The position numbers were made by a program, and so were the translations under genes. Positions 38,263 through 47,130 of a DNA stretch of 64,000 bases are shown in pieces. Numbering within the stretch: the stretch's first letter is position 1; each line of letters begins with the position of its first letter. The notes under the pieces were generated by a model that saw only the letters and a list, made by a program, of their open reading frames with translations, did not search any database and was not told the origin of the DNA. The stretch comes from Methylomonas sp. ZR1 (GTDB lineage Bacteria; Pseudomonadota; Gammaproteobacteria; Methylococcales; Methylomonadaceae): assembly GCF_013141865.1 (NCBI RefSeq), contig NZ_RCST01000001.1, positions 4,836,001 to 4,900,000 on the forward strand, in the 5' to 3' direction.

Positions 38263-38868
38263 TTAAGTGACGCTAGGACGCCTAACTTTCGGCACAGTAC
38301 CTGGCCGTGGCGGCTCAAGTTCCAAAGTAATTTTACGTCCAAGTAATGATACGCGCGATTTTGGGCAAGTCATTCCGACCGGACAATCGATGATTTGATA
38401 GCTGACTTGTTTCAGAAAATCAGCTCCGCGAAGCGCTTGGTCATTCCAGCCGTAATACATATTTAAATAAGCGCCCTTCCAACTGATAGCGATCGCCTTT
38501 AATTTCACCTTACCTGGTGCCGCTTGTCGCAAACAATCTAACCAGGATTCGAGTAAATGATTTTGGTAGGTTTGATTCATTTCAATCGGAGCCCACATAA
38601 TCCCAGCGCCGGCTTCGTCACCGAATCTAGGTGCCCAAAGGTGCGCTAATTCCCAATCTTCGCTTAAGCCCAGTTCACCTCGTTGGAAGTAATCCGTACG
38701 ACCCTGAAAGTTTTTCCGTTTGGCAAGAGCGGGTTTCAACCAGCCCACGATTTCAATGATATGGCCTTCGCTTTCGACGTTGCTAGAATATTTAGCAATA
38801 CTGATTATTCCACCTGTCCTTGCAGTTTTACGTTCGGCATTCAGCAGATTTGGAGTGAATTCAATCAT
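38263..38868 (-). CDS. Toxin-domain-like hypothetical protein, 201 residues
   Basis: AAGGA precedes the ATG by seven bases, so the start is good. The central block, LAHLWAPRFGDEAGAGIMWAP followed by MNQTYQNHLLESWL, is reminiscent, from memory, of C-terminal domains found on bacterial polymorphic toxins and eCIS-linked effectors; this needs a profile search. The C terminus is Pro/Arg-rich. There is no signal peptide. The ATG overlaps the stop of a short upstream frame (ATGA), so it may be expressed by coupling. An immunity gene is not obvious, though the HEPN-like gene downstream is on the same strand. Confidence 0.55.
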   Translation of the reverse strand: MIEFTPNLLNAERKTARTGGIISIAKYSSNVESEGHIIEIVGWLKPALAKRKNFQGRTDYFQRGELGLSEDWELAHLWAPRFGDEAGAGIMWAPIEMNQTYQNHLLESWLDCLRQAAPGKVKLKAIAISWKGAYLNMYYGWNDQALRGADFLKQVSYQIIDCPVGMTCPKSRVSLLGRKITLELEPPRPGTVPKVRRPSVT

Positions 38869-39014
38869 CTTTTTGTCCTTAGCGGATTTATGCCCGCTAA
38901 AAGTTCACTATGTTTCGCAATTTCAAAGCCATTGCACCCAGATCTCGGTATGTTTAACTTTAGCATGGTATCTATTTCGCCCGCGTAGATAAGCGGTAGC
39001 GTAATCGTACGCAT
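38865..39014 (-). CDS. Possible short upstream cistron, 49 codons
   Basis: A reading frame from an ATG at 39014 ends in TGA overlapping the start of the toxin-like gene (ATGA). The frame stays open upstream to 39086, but that part runs into a REP-like palindrome and is unlikely to be coding. The short protein is not recognised and has no ribosome-binding site. It may be a leader cistron or a fragment of a larger lost gene. Confidence 0.25.
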   Translation of the reverse strand: MRTITLPLIYAGEIDTMLKLNIPRSGCNGFEIAKHSELLAGINPLRTKR

Positions 39015-39031
39015 GAGGTTGCTCACATTCT

Positions 39032-39133
39032 CTCCGATTACGCTATCGCTAATCGGAGCTACCTTTTGCCGGATGCTAATTTGCAACCACAGGCTAAGCC
39101 CGCGTAGCTCCGAATAGCGAAGCGTATTCGGAG
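39032..39133. repeat. Pair of inverted REP-like palindromes
   Basis: Two imperfect palindromes, CTCCGATTACGC...GCTAATCGGAGCTAC at 39032-39062 and GTAGCTCCGAATAGC...GTATTCGGAG at 39104-39133, are near-reverse-complements of each other. Each can fold on itself and they can also pair together. The layout is that of a bacterial interspersed mosaic element or a RAYT-mobilised REPIN; no RAYT transposase gene is in the window. Confidence 0.6.
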
Positions 39134-39224
39134 GAATGAAGGTGCTAGATTCGTCGTATTACGTTTCAATCTTCAATCATTGCATTAGCGTTCGAAAAAT
39201 TGCCGCTCCCTTGGATTTGCGTGT

Positions 39225-39524
39225 TTATTGGTCTATCAATAAGTCCGAATTTTTGAAATCGCGGCGTTTATGAACCACCGTGACAACATAGACTTGGTTA
39301 AGTCTAATTTGGTAAATGATTCTCCAAGAATGCACGCCGATTTCCCGTAATTCCTGTTGGTCAAACTCGGGCACTTTTTTACCGAGGTAAGGAGACGCCA
39401 GCAGGCTGTCGGTTTTTTGTATCAATTCCTGGATGATGCGTTTGGCGGTCAGCGGTGAATCCTGCGCGATGTAATCATAAATGGCTTTGAGGTCTGTTCT
39501 GGCGCGAGGCGTCCAAATTACCAT
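39225..39524 (-). CDS. RelE/ParE-family toxin
   Basis: A 99-residue toxin of type II toxin-antitoxin systems. MVIWTPRARTDLKAIYDYIA at the N terminus, SPYLGKKVPEF in the middle and WRIIYQIRLNQVYVVTVVHKRRDF at the end are characteristic of ParE-like proteins. It starts inside the last codons of the antitoxin gene (seven-base overlap), the usual order with antitoxin first. ParE proteins poison gyrase, whereas RelE proteins cut mRNA; the ParE branch looks more likely. Confidence 0.9.
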   Translation of the reverse strand: MVIWTPRARTDLKAIYDYIAQDSPLTAKRIIQELIQKTDSLLASPYLGKKVPEFDQQELREIGVHSWRIIYQIRLNQVYVVTVVHKRRDFKNSDLLIDQ

Positions 39525-39706
39525 TGCTCGATTTCGCGTAGCAAGGTCTCGCTGCTAATGCCCTTGCCTTGCTCTACATCTTCTAGTCCCTGATATATCT
39601 TGTTCAAAACGTAGAGCCGATACACGATTTCTTCAAAATCTACCGTGTCGGGCAATAGATTGATGGCGGCGATGGCTTCTTGCTTGGCGGTTTGGCAGTG
39701 CGGCAT
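39518..39706 (-). CDS. Antitoxin partner of the ParE-like toxin
   Basis: This short protein (62 residues from the ATG at 39706) directly precedes and overlaps the toxin gene. A strong GGAGGG stands before that ATG, whereas the longer reading from a TTG at 39730 would overlap the mfd stop. The sequence (ETLLREIEQW at the C terminus, DFEEIVYRLYVLNKI in the middle) is acidic and helical but does not show a clear ribbon-helix-helix, so DNA binding is uncertain. The cassette sits directly after mfd on the same strand and may be read through from it. Confidence 0.8.
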   Translation of the reverse strand: MPHCQTAKQEAIAAINLLPDTVDFEEIVYRLYVLNKIYQGLEDVEQGKGISSETLLREIEQW

Positions 39707-39726
39707 ATTCCCTCCAAAAATTAAAC

Positions 39727-42700
39727 TCAAGATTTAGGTACCAATCGTACCAACAACTTCTCCAAAAACACCACCTTATCCTCCATATCCTTAAAGGCTT
39801 GGGTAAAGCGTAATTTGTCCGCGCCGTCGAATTTATAGACTTGCGACTGGCTTTGAATCATCAAAATCAACTCGCCGGTATCGATTTGCGGGGTGGCGGT
39901 AAATACGATGCGGCCGCCGGTGGCGTGGGCTTCGATTTTACGGATGCCCAGATGCGCGGCTTGTTGTTTCAGTTCGGTGATTGCGAACAAGGCTTTGACT
40001 TGGTCCGGCAACAAACCAAAGCGGTCGATCATTTCGATTTTTAACTTGCGCAAGTCGTCTTCGGTTTCGGCGCTGGCGATGCGTTTGTACAAAACCAGGC
40101 GGGCGTGAATGTCCGGCAAATAGTCTTCCGGAATCAGTGCGGCGACTTGCAAATCCACTTCCGGGCCGGTATCCAGCGGCGCGTCCAATTCCGGCTGTTT
40201 ACCGGATTTCAAGGCTTTGACCGCCCGTTCCAGCAACTCGGTGTACAAGGTAAAGCCGATTTCCTGGATCTGGCCGCTTTGTTCGTCACCCAATAATTCA
40301 CCGGCACCGCGGATTTCCATGTCGTGCGAGGACAGCATGAAGCCGGCGCCCAGTTCGCCGGAGGTCTCGAAGGCTTCCAGGCGTTTGATCGCGTCCTTGG
40401 TCATTAAGGATTTAGGCGGCACGATGCAGTAAGCATAGGCGCGGTGATGCGACCGACCGACCCGCCCACGTAATTGATGCAATTGAGCCAGACCCAACTT
40501 GTCGGCGCGGTTGATGACGATGGTGTTGGCGCTGGGGATGTCGATGCCGCTTTCGATGATGGTGCTGGCAATCAGCAGATTAAAACGCTGGTGATAAAAA
40601 TCCAGCATGATCTGCTCCAGCTCGCGTTCGGCCATCTGGCCGTGGGCGATCTGAATCCGCGCCTCCGGCACCAGTTCGCTCAGCTCGCGCATCATTTTCT
40701 CCATGCTTTTCACGTCGTTGTGCAGGAAAAACACCTGGCCGCCGCGTTTGATTTCCCGTTGGCAGGCTTCCTGCACTTGCGAGTCTATCCATTCGGTGAC
40801 GAAGGTCTTGATGGCATGGCGGTTTGGCGGCGGGGTAGCGATGATGGAAATATCGCGCAGACCGGCCATGGCCATGTTCAAGGTGCGCGGAATCGGCGTC
40901 GCGGTTAGCGTCAGCAAGTCCAGTTCGTGGCGCAGCTTTTTGAAATGCTCTTTTTGCGTCACGCCAAAGCGGTGTTCTTCGTCGATGATCACCAGGCCCA
41001 AGGCCTTGTATTTCATTTCCTTGGATAGCAATTTGTGGGTGCCGATGACGATGTCCACCTTGCCGTCGGCCAAGTCGTCGGCGATGGCTTTTTGCTGTTT
41101 GGGGGTGACGAAGCGCGAGGTGACTTCGATGCGCACCGGCCAGTCGGCGAAGCGGTCGCGAAAATTTTGATAATGCTGCTGGGCGAGCAGGGTGGTGGGC
41201 ACCAGCACCGCCACCTGTTTGCCGCTTTGCACCGCCACAAAGGCCGCGCGCATCGCTACTTCGGTTTTGCCGAAACCGACGTCGCCGCAAACCACGCGAT
41301 CCATCGGCTGGGTGGCGGCCATGTCTTGCAAGATGGCTTCGATGGCGCTGAGCTGATCCGGGGTTTCCTCGAACGGGAAGGCGGCGGCGAAGGTGTTGTA
41401 ATCGCTGTTGTCGATGTTAAAGGCAAAGCCTTCGCGGGCGGCGCGTTTGGCGTGAATGTCCAGCAACTCGGCGGCCACGTCGCGGGCGCGCTCCATGGCT
41501 TTTTTCTTGGCCTTGCTCCATTGGTCGGTGCCTAGGCGGTGCAGTGGTGCATTTTCGGCGCTGACCCCGCTGTAACGGCCGATCATGTGCAAAGAGGCCA
41601 CCGGCACGTATATCTTGTCGTTGTTGGCGTATTCCAACATCAAAAATTCGGCGTCGATGCCGCCGACGTTGAGAATCTGCAAGCCCAGATAACGGCCGAC
41701 GCCGTGTTCCTGATGCACCACCGGCGAGCCGATAGTCAATTCGTCGAGGTTGTTGAAGATGTTTTCCAGCGCCCGGGCGGCGGATTTGGCGCGGCGCCGG
41801 CGTTGCTGGACTTTCTCGCCGCTGAGTTGGCTTTCGGTGATGACTGCCAGTTTTGCATCTTCGAGCCACAGGCCATGATCCATCGGCGCGACGACGATGC
41901 AAGGCGAATGATCAGTCTGAAGAAACTCCGGCCAGCTCTGTACTTGTTTGGCGGCGAGTTTGACGCTTTTTAATTTGTCGATTAGGCCTTCGCGGTGGCC
42001 GGCGGTTTCGGCGACGAACAGGATTTTGCCGTCGAAGCCTTCGATGAACTGGCGCAAGCGTTGCGCGGGTTCTTTCAAACGGCTGTCGATAGCGACATCC
42101 GGCAGCAATTTACAGCCGAATGAGTGGGCGGGTTCCGCTCGATTGTCCAATACCACGCGGCTGAAACTGTCGGTGTGTTGCTGGATTTCTTCGGCCGACA
42201 GAAACAGGCGAGTCGGAGGTAATAACGGCCGGTCTATATCGTATTTGCGTTGTTGATAGCGTTCGTCGGCTTCGCTGTAAAAGCGCTGGGCGTTTTCGGC
42301 GAAATTGGTCGGCAGCACAAACAGCGCAGTCTTGGGCAAATAGGCGAACAACGATTCGGTGCGTTCGACGAATAGCGGCAAGTAATATTCGATGCCGGCG
42401 GGGGTGATTTGTTTGGAAACGTCGAGATAGAGATTGTTCTTGGGCGATGCGTCCGGGAAGTGTTCGCGGAAGGCTTGGCGGAAGCGTTTGATGGCTTCGT
42501 CGGTAAACGGAAACTCGCGGGCCGGGAATAGCTCTATTTTCTGCATTTTGTCTTGCGACATTTGTGTGTCGGGATCGAAGCTGCGGATCGATTCCACATC
42601 GTCGTCAAACAATTCGATACGGTACGGTTGCTTGGAACCCATCGGAAACAAATCCAAAATCGAGCCGCGCACCGCAAATTCACCGTGTTGATAGACTTGC

Positions 42701-43170
42701 GACACGCATTGGTAGCCGACCGCTTCCAGTTTGGCGCGAGTGACTTCCAGGCTCAAAGTGCCGCCGACTTCGATGGCAAAGCTATGTGCCAAAATATGCT
42801 CGCGAGGGGCTAGACGATGCATCAGCGTCGCCACCGACAAAATCAGCGCGCCGCGCTTGGTGTCTGGTAGCAAGGCCAGAGTGCGTAAGCGTTCGGAGAT
42901 AATCTCCGGTAATGGCGAGAATACGTCGTAAGGCAGGGTTTCCCAATCCGGAAAATGCAGAATCGGCAGGCTATTGTCCAAAAAGAACGCCAGCTCGTGC
43001 TCCAGGCGCAACGCAGTTTGCGTGTCTGGGGTGACTATGACTAGCAGGCGCTTTTCCTGAGCAATCGTTTGCGCCAGCGTCAGCGAGTCGCCGCAGCCGC
43101 TCAGACCACTCCAGTATATTGTGGTGCCTTGTTGCGGCAATGCAGTTGCGGGGATTGTTGGTAAGGACAT
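39727..43170 (-). CDS. mfd: Transcription-repair coupling factor
   Basis: Removes RNA polymerase stalled at lesions and recruits UvrA. The 1147-residue chain has the UvrB-homology module (about 1-340), the RNA polymerase interaction domain (about 470-545; HQEHGVGRYLG), the RecG-like translocase with Walker A VCGDVGFGKTE and DEEHRFGV, the TRG motif region (HQLRGRVGRS) and the C-terminal UvrA-binding regulatory domain. Length is normal (1148 in E. coli). The ribosome-binding site is weak. Confidence 0.97.
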   Translation of the reverse strand: MSLPTIPATALPQQGTTIYWSGLSGCGDSLTLAQTIAQEKRLLVIVTPDTQTALRLEHELAFFLDNSLPILHFPDWETLPYDVFSPLPEIISERLRTLALLPDTKRGALILSVATLMHRLAPREHILAHSFAIEVGGTLSLEVTRAKLEAVGYQCVSQVYQHGEFAVRGSILDLFPMGSKQPYRIELFDDDVESIRSFDPDTQMSQDKMQKIELFPAREFPFTDEAIKRFRQAFREHFPDASPKNNLYLDVSKQITPAGIEYYLPLFVERTESLFAYLPKTALFVLPTNFAENAQRFYSEADERYQQRKYDIDRPLLPPTRLFLSAEEIQQHTDSFSRVVLDNRAEPAHSFGCKLLPDVAIDSRLKEPAQRLRQFIEGFDGKILFVAETAGHREGLIDKLKSVKLAAKQVQSWPEFLQTDHSPCIVVAPMDHGLWLEDAKLAVITESQLSGEKVQQRRRRAKSAARALENIFNNLDELTIGSPVVHQEHGVGRYLGLQILNVGGIDAEFLMLEYANNDKIYVPVASLHMIGRYSGVSAENAPLHRLGTDQWSKAKKKAMERARDVAAELLDIHAKRAAREGFAFNIDNSDYNTFAAAFPFEETPDQLSAIEAILQDMAATQPMDRVVCGDVGFGKTEVAMRAAFVAVQSGKQVAVLVPTTLLAQQHYQNFRDRFADWPVRIEVTSRFVTPKQQKAIADDLADGKVDIVIGTHKLLSKEMKYKALGLVIIDEEHRFGVTQKEHFKKLRHELDLLTLTATPIPRTLNMAMAGLRDISIIATPPPNRHAIKTFVTEWIDSQVQEACQREIKRGGQVFFLHNDVKSMEKMMRELSELVPEARIQIAHGQMAERELEQIMLDFYHQRFNLLIASTIIESGIDIPSANTIVINRADKLGLAQLHQLRGRVGRSHHRAYAYCIVPPKSLMTKDAIKRLEAFETSGELGAGFMLSSHDMEIRGAGELLGDEQSGQIQEIGFTLYTELLERAVKALKSGKQPELDAPLDTGPEVDLQVAALIPEDYLPDIHARLVLYKRIASAETEDDLRKLKIEMIDRFGLLPDQVKALFAITELKQQAAHLGIRKIEAHATGGRIVFTATPQIDTGELILMIQSQSQVYKFDGADKLRFTQAFKDMEDKVVFLEKLLVRLVPKS

Positions 43171-43327
43171 GGCGTTAAGTCAGATTTTTGAAGCGCGCAA
43201 TTATAACCAGTAAGGTCACACTTGGACTAAGCGTCCGCACTTTGTCAATGGCCGGCAATGGAAAACTGCCTTGGTGAGTATATGCTGCGACTATGCGGCC
43301 TAAAACCTATGCTCAGCTGTTTGGGAT

Positions 43328-44077
43328 TTAAATGCTTAAATTTTTTTGCTGTAATTCGATTTCCTGCATGTAGCGTTGGAGGTTGTTTTCGAACACCTGC
43401 GGGATGTGGGTGAATTTGCAGCCTATGCGATGTTGATAGGTTGTAGCGCTGGCTCGAACATTGTTCACGCTTTTAATGACAAAACCCACGTGGGCCCTAC
43501 TGCCATCGTGCAAATACAAGGCGCATTCGTCTATGACGGTATCCGGCGTTAAAAGGTCGGCAATTTTTGTGTCGGGATTTAAAAACGAAAATCCGGAAAT
43601 ACTGATGTCTGCCACGCTGAACACTTTTGCTTGCGTATCGACTTCGCCCGCTTCATTTTTTGTGGCAAGGTTGAGTTCGCAGGTGCTGTTTTTATGAGAA
43701 AGAGGCACTTTAACGCGATAATACTGGCGGCGTTGCATCCAAAAAATGGCGTCCGGGATAGGCATCGCAAACACCGGGTGACCGTCGCTTTGCGACTTTT
43801 TGATTGCTTTGCCGCGGAATGAAACTTTAATGCCTTCGTATTCGGTGCGGAACAGCACTTTGGCTGAGCCTAGCAGCTGCTTATTCAGTAATTCTGTCGG
43901 CGCAACATCCAGTGTAATCAGATTGGCTTTTTGATCGAGATCGATAATGGTGGTCAAAAATGATTGGTTATGTTCGCCAAAATGCGCAGAGATAATGCAT
44001 TTCTTTTTGACTAGATCGCTCAAGTGGCCAAAAATCAGCCTCGCGCTTCTAACAAGGTAGTCGGATTCTTTTTCCAT
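43328..44077 (-). CDS. YcgR-like PilZ-domain protein
   Basis: A 249-residue protein with an N-terminal YcgR-type domain (about 15-110) and a C-terminal PilZ domain. The c-di-GMP-binding motif QRRQYYRVKVP (RxxxR) and DISISGFSF (D/NxSxxG) are clear. Binding of c-di-GMP would slow the flagellar motor or adjust surface behaviour, as for E. coli YcgR. This gives the window a c-di-GMP receptor to go with the HD-GYP enzyme and Orn. No flagellar genes are nearby. Confidence 0.88.
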   Translation of the reverse strand: MEKESDYLVRSARLIFGHLSDLVKKKCIISAHFGEHNQSFLTTIIDLDQKANLITLDVAPTELLNKQLLGSAKVLFRTEYEGIKVSFRGKAIKKSQSDGHPVFAMPIPDAIFWMQRRQYYRVKVPLSHKNSTCELNLATKNEAGEVDTQAKVFSVADISISGFSFLNPDTKIADLLTPDTVIDECALYLHDGSRAHVGFVIKSVNNVRASATTYQHRIGCKFTHIPQVFENNLQRYMQEIELQQKNLSI

Positions 44078-44156
44078 TAAATTACTAAATATTGCGGATA
44101 GGTGAGATCACTGCTGTAAAATACCGCAGATTATAGTGCATAGGAAAGGAGTTTTG

Positions 44157-44477
44157 ATGGGTTGGTTGCTATTGTTCGCCGCGGGTTGCTCGGAAATCGT
44201 GTTTGCGATAAGTCTTAAATACAATGACGGGTTTACTAAGTTGTGGCCAAGCGTAGTGACTGGCGTGTCGGGGGCGGGCAGTTTTTACCTGTTAATGCTG
44301 GCGATCAGAACTTTACCGCTGGGTACGGCTTATGCGGTGTGGACCGGTATGGGGGCGGTGGGTGTCGCGATAATCGGGATTTTTCTGTTTAAGGAATCGG
44401 CAGACTGGTTCCGCTTAGCGTCCATCCTGTTAATCATCGTCGGCATCGTCGGTTTGAAGCTGACGCATGTGGAATAA
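44157..44477 (+). CDS. gdx: SMR-family guanidinium exporter (Gdx/SugE)
   Basis: A 106-residue, four-helix small multidrug resistance protein; the start is the ATG at 44157 after AAAGGAG. Glu13 in helix 1 is the proton/substrate site. The residues CSEIVFAISLKYNDGFTK and LPLGTAYAVWTGMGAVG match the Gdx (SugE) branch that exports guanidinium rather than the EmrE branch. No guanidine riboswitch is seen in the 79 bases upstream. It overlaps the tusB-like gene by one base. Confidence 0.88.
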   Translation: MGWLLLFAAGCSEIVFAISLKYNDGFTKLWPSVVTGVSGAGSFYLLMLAIRTLPLGTAYAVWTGMGAVGVAIIGIFLFKESADWFRLASILLIIVGIVGLKLTHVE

Positions 44478-44770
44478 TGCTGCATTTGTTATCGCAATTG
44501 CCGTTGCAAGCGGCGCTTATCGAGCGCATTGGCAGCGGTGACGATGTTGTCTTGATGGATGGTGCGGTGTGTGCCGCACGGATCGGGCATGGCGGTAATG
44601 CGTTGTTGCGGCAATTGTTGAGTCGGTCGTGTCGGGTTTATGCCTTGCAAGAGATGTTATCGGTTCACGGCGTCCAGCCGCAATTTTTGTTGTCAGGCTT
44701 GGAAGTGGTTGATTATGCGGGCTTGGTCGAGCTGACTGTGCGGAATCCGGTAATGCATTCGTGGAATTGA
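44477..44770 (+). CDS. tusB: TusB/DsrH-family sulfur-relay protein
   Basis: A 97-residue protein starting MLHLLSQLPLQ, matching the TusB/DsrH family, which with TusC and TusD passes persulfide to TusE in tRNA 2-thiouridine synthesis or in sulfur oxidation. A GDDVVLMDGAV segment is typical. Its stop overlaps the dsrC-like start (TGATG). TusC and TusD genes are absent here. The single-base overlap with gdx is probably a chance fusion of transcription units. Confidence 0.82.
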   Translation: MLHLLSQLPLQAALIERIGSGDDVVLMDGAVCAARIGHGGNALLRQLLSRSCRVYALQEMLSVHGVQPQFLLSGLEVVDYAGLVELTVRNPVMHSWN

Positions 44771-45093
44771 TGGTCGGCGGTGTTGCGTTGCCAACCAGCG
44801 ACGATGGCTTTTTGCGCGATGCCGGGCAATGGAATCGAGCGGTGGCCGACGAGTTGGCGCGGCTAGAAGGTATCGAGATTAGCGATTCGCATTGGGAAAT
44901 CCTGCTGTACATTCGCGATTACTATCAAAAATTCCAGCACTTGCCCAATGCACGGATGTTTGTAGCGGCTATCCGCAAACAATTTGGCGAAGACAAGGGC
45001 AATAGCCGCTATCTGCAAAAACTCTTTCCGCAAGGGCCGCTGAAATACGCCTGTAAAATCGCCGGCTTGCCCAAGCCGCCCACCTGTTTATAA
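44770..45093 (+). CDS. DsrC/TusE-family sulfur carrier
   Basis: A 107-residue protein of the DsrC/TusE family (start ATG at 44770, coupled to tusB; a GTG nine bases upstream is also in frame). The C-terminal arm reads ACKIAGLPKPPTCL with two cysteines, Cys95 and Cys106, eleven residues apart. E. coli TusE keeps only the penultimate one, while DsrC proteins with both can form an intramolecular disulfide or trisulfide. So this is DsrC-like in its arm even though no dsrAB is present. It could serve tRNA thiolation or redox regulation. Confidence 0.85.
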   Translation: MVGGVALPTSDDGFLRDAGQWNRAVADELARLEGIEISDSHWEILLYIRDYYQKFQHLPNARMFVAAIRKQFGEDKGNSRYLQKLFPQGPLKYACKIAGLPKPPTCL

Positions 45094-45114
45094 AAATGTT
45101 TTCAAGAGAGTTTC

Positions 45115-46425
45115 ATGAGTAACCCCCGTGTTGGATTTATCAGTTTAGGTTGCCCAAAAGCCCTGGTCGATAGCGAGCAAATTTTGACCAAGCTGCGTAG
45201 CGAGGGCTATCAGGTGTCGCCGAATTACAAAGATTCCGATCTGGTGATCGTCAATACCTGCGGCTTTATCGACGCGGCGGTGGAGGAGTCGTTGGACAGC
45301 ATCGGCGAGGCTTTGGCGGAAAACGGCAAGGTCATTGTCACCGGTTGTCTCGGTGCGCGCCAAGACGAGATTTTGGCTCGGCATCCGCAGGTTTTAAAAA
45401 TCACCGGTGCGCACGCCACTGATGAAGTGGTGTCTGCGGTGCACGAGCATCTGCCGCCTGCGCATAATCCGTTTACCGACTTAGTGCCGCCGCAAGGCAT
45501 CAAGCTGACGCCTAAACATTACGCTTATCTAAAAATCTCCGAAGGCTGCAATCATCGCTGCACGTTTTGCATCATTCCGTCGATGCGCGGCGATTTGGTG
45601 AGCCGTCCCATTGACGATGTGATGCGGGAAGCCGAACGGCTGGCCGATGCCGGCGTTAAGGAGCTGCTAATCGTTTCGCAAGATACCAGTGCTTATGGTT
45701 TGGATTTGAAATATCAAAGTCGGCGCTGGCGCGGCCGGGAAATGCAAACCCGGTTTTACGATTTGGCCGAAGCCTTGGGTGAGTTGGGTATCTGGGCGCG
45801 GATGCATTATGTCTACCCGTACCCGCATGTCGATGAGGTGGTGCCGTTGATGGCAGAAGGTAAAATCCTGCCTTATCTGGATATTCCGTTTCAGCATGCC
45901 AATAGTCGGATATTAAAGCTGATGAAACGTCCGGCAGCTGCGGAAAACAATCTGGAACGCATCCGCGCCTGGCGGAAGATTTGTCCTGATTTGACCATCC
46001 GCAGTACGTTTATCGTCGGTTTTCCCGGCGAAACCGAGCAAGACTTTGACGAGTTGCTGCAATTCTTAAGCGAAGCGCAAATGGATAGGGTGGGCTGTTT
46101 TGCTTATTCGCCGGTGAAGGGGGCGGTGGCTAACGATTTGCCCGATGCGGTGCCGGAAGCGCTTAAACAGGAACGCTTGGCGCGCTTTATGGAACATCAA
46201 GCGGCTATCAGCGCAGAACGCTTGCAGCGTCGGGTTGGCTGGATCGAAACGGTGTTGGTCGATGAGGTGGTCGAGGAGGGTGCGGTGGCGCGCAGCAAAA
46301 GCGATGCACCCGAAATTGACGGTCAGGTGTTTATCGATGGCGCAAGTCATTTACAAGTCGGCGATTTCGTCGATGTCGAAATCGAGGAAGCCGACGAGTA
46401 TGACTTGTGGGGTAAACTGATCTAA
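45115..46425 (+). CDS. rimO: Ribosomal protein S12 methylthiotransferase
   Basis: Radical-SAM enzyme that adds a methylthio group to an aspartate of ribosomal protein S12. The 436-residue protein has the UPF0004 domain with cysteines in GCPKAL, VNTCGF and TGCLGAR, the radical-SAM motif CNHRCTFC, and a C-terminal TRAM domain (DGQVFID). AGAG precedes the ATG. It lies 21 bases after the dsrC-like gene; sulfur-relay and methylthiolation genes side by side may share a sulfur source. Confidence 0.95.
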   Translation: MSNPRVGFISLGCPKALVDSEQILTKLRSEGYQVSPNYKDSDLVIVNTCGFIDAAVEESLDSIGEALAENGKVIVTGCLGARQDEILARHPQVLKITGAHATDEVVSAVHEHLPPAHNPFTDLVPPQGIKLTPKHYAYLKISEGCNHRCTFCIIPSMRGDLVSRPIDDVMREAERLADAGVKELLIVSQDTSAYGLDLKYQSRRWRGREMQTRFYDLAEALGELGIWARMHYVYPYPHVDEVVPLMAEGKILPYLDIPFQHANSRILKLMKRPAAAENNLERIRAWRKICPDLTIRSTFIVGFPGETEQDFDELLQFLSEAQMDRVGCFAYSPVKGAVANDLPDAVPEALKQERLARFMEHQAAISAERLQRRVGWIETVLVDEVVEEGAVARSKSDAPEIDGQVFIDGASHLQVGDFVDVEIEEADEYDLWGKLI

Positions 46426-46426
46426 C

Positions 46427-46455
46427 GAAAAAGCCGCTGGTTAGGCGGCTTTTTC
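46427..46455. terminator. Bidirectional terminator between rimO and the cold-shock gene
   Basis: AAAAAGCCGC pairs with GCGGCTTTTT around a seven-base loop; the A/T flanks make it effective on both strands. Confidence 0.9.
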
Positions 46456-46463
46456 AGTTCAAT

Positions 46464-46673
46464 TTACAGCGGTGTTACGTTTTCCGCTTGTGGGCCTTTT
46501 TGACCATTGGTCACTTCCATCGTGACTTTTTGGCCTTCTTTCAAGGTTTTGCGGCCGTTGCCGTTGATGGCGCTGAAGTGTACGAATACATCTTTGCCGC
46601 CTTCTTGCTCAATGAAGCCGAAGCCTTTTTCGTCATTGAACCATTTTACTTTGCCTTCTACTTGAACTGACAT
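46464..46673 (-). CDS. Cold-shock protein, CspA family
   Basis: A 69-residue single-domain OB-fold RNA chaperone. RNP1 (KGFGFIEQ) and RNP2 (VFVHFSAI) are intact. GAGAG lies before the ATG. The region upstream on the minus strand is long and unoccupied (457 bases), compatible with the long leaders that regulate csp mRNAs, though no cold-box can be pointed to. Confidence 0.95.
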   Translation of the reverse strand: MSVQVEGKVKWFNDEKGFGFIEQEGGKDVFVHFSAINGNGRKTLKEGQKVTMEVTNGQKGPQAENVTPL

Positions 46674-47130
46674 AAATCTCTCTTGCTAATAAAGTGCTAT
46701 TCGCTGGTTTGTAACTAGGGTTGGTGAATAAAGCAGGTAGTGGAAAACAATGTTTGTTGATCCGATTGCAGACTTGAAAAGCGACAACGATACCGAGCTA
46801 AATCGCCTCCATTATACATCGCAATCGGCGGGTATCCACAAAAACTAGCTAGATTTTGCGTGTTAAATGATTGTGACGATAGGTTGTCAGTCGTCTTTGT
46901 TGGGTGCTAATGCCAGGCTAACGCAGGTTGCGGGTGGCTATTGGTGGGCTAAGATATTGAAATGAAGTGGTTTTTTATCCGGATTTTATAGATGGTCAGC
47001 TTTGCTAAAATCCGCTTTTGGCCACTTGTAAATGCAAAATTGATTGCCGCAAAAAACAAAAAAATACTGAATTTTGCAATTGACCTATTGGGCAGGCCAC
47101 GAAAAAGACTGCCCAATAAAGCTTATCGCG
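46674..47130. promoter_or_regulatory. 457-base region between the csp gene and nhaD
   Basis: No gene. It holds the upstream region of the cold-shock gene and the 3' end of the nhaD transcript. A hairpin ATTGGGCAG/CTGCCCAAT (47087-47117) lies 14 bases after the nhaD stop and is its likely transcription end, without a T-run. The middle is AT-rich without other clear structure. Confidence 0.45.

Noticed and set aside
38865..39086. Full 73-codon reading of the frame upstream of the toxin-like gene
   Set aside because: The N-terminal third is encoded by a REP-like palindrome and the start is a TTG; only the part from 39014 is kept as a possibility.
41035..41535. 166-codon plus-strand ORF opposite mfd
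   Set aside because: Antisense to conserved Mfd helicase motifs; no family features of its own.
44078..44156. Guanidine riboswitch upstream of the gdx gene
   Set aside because: Region is only 79 bases and lacks the paired ACGR loops of the guanidine-II class or the size of the guanidine-I class.
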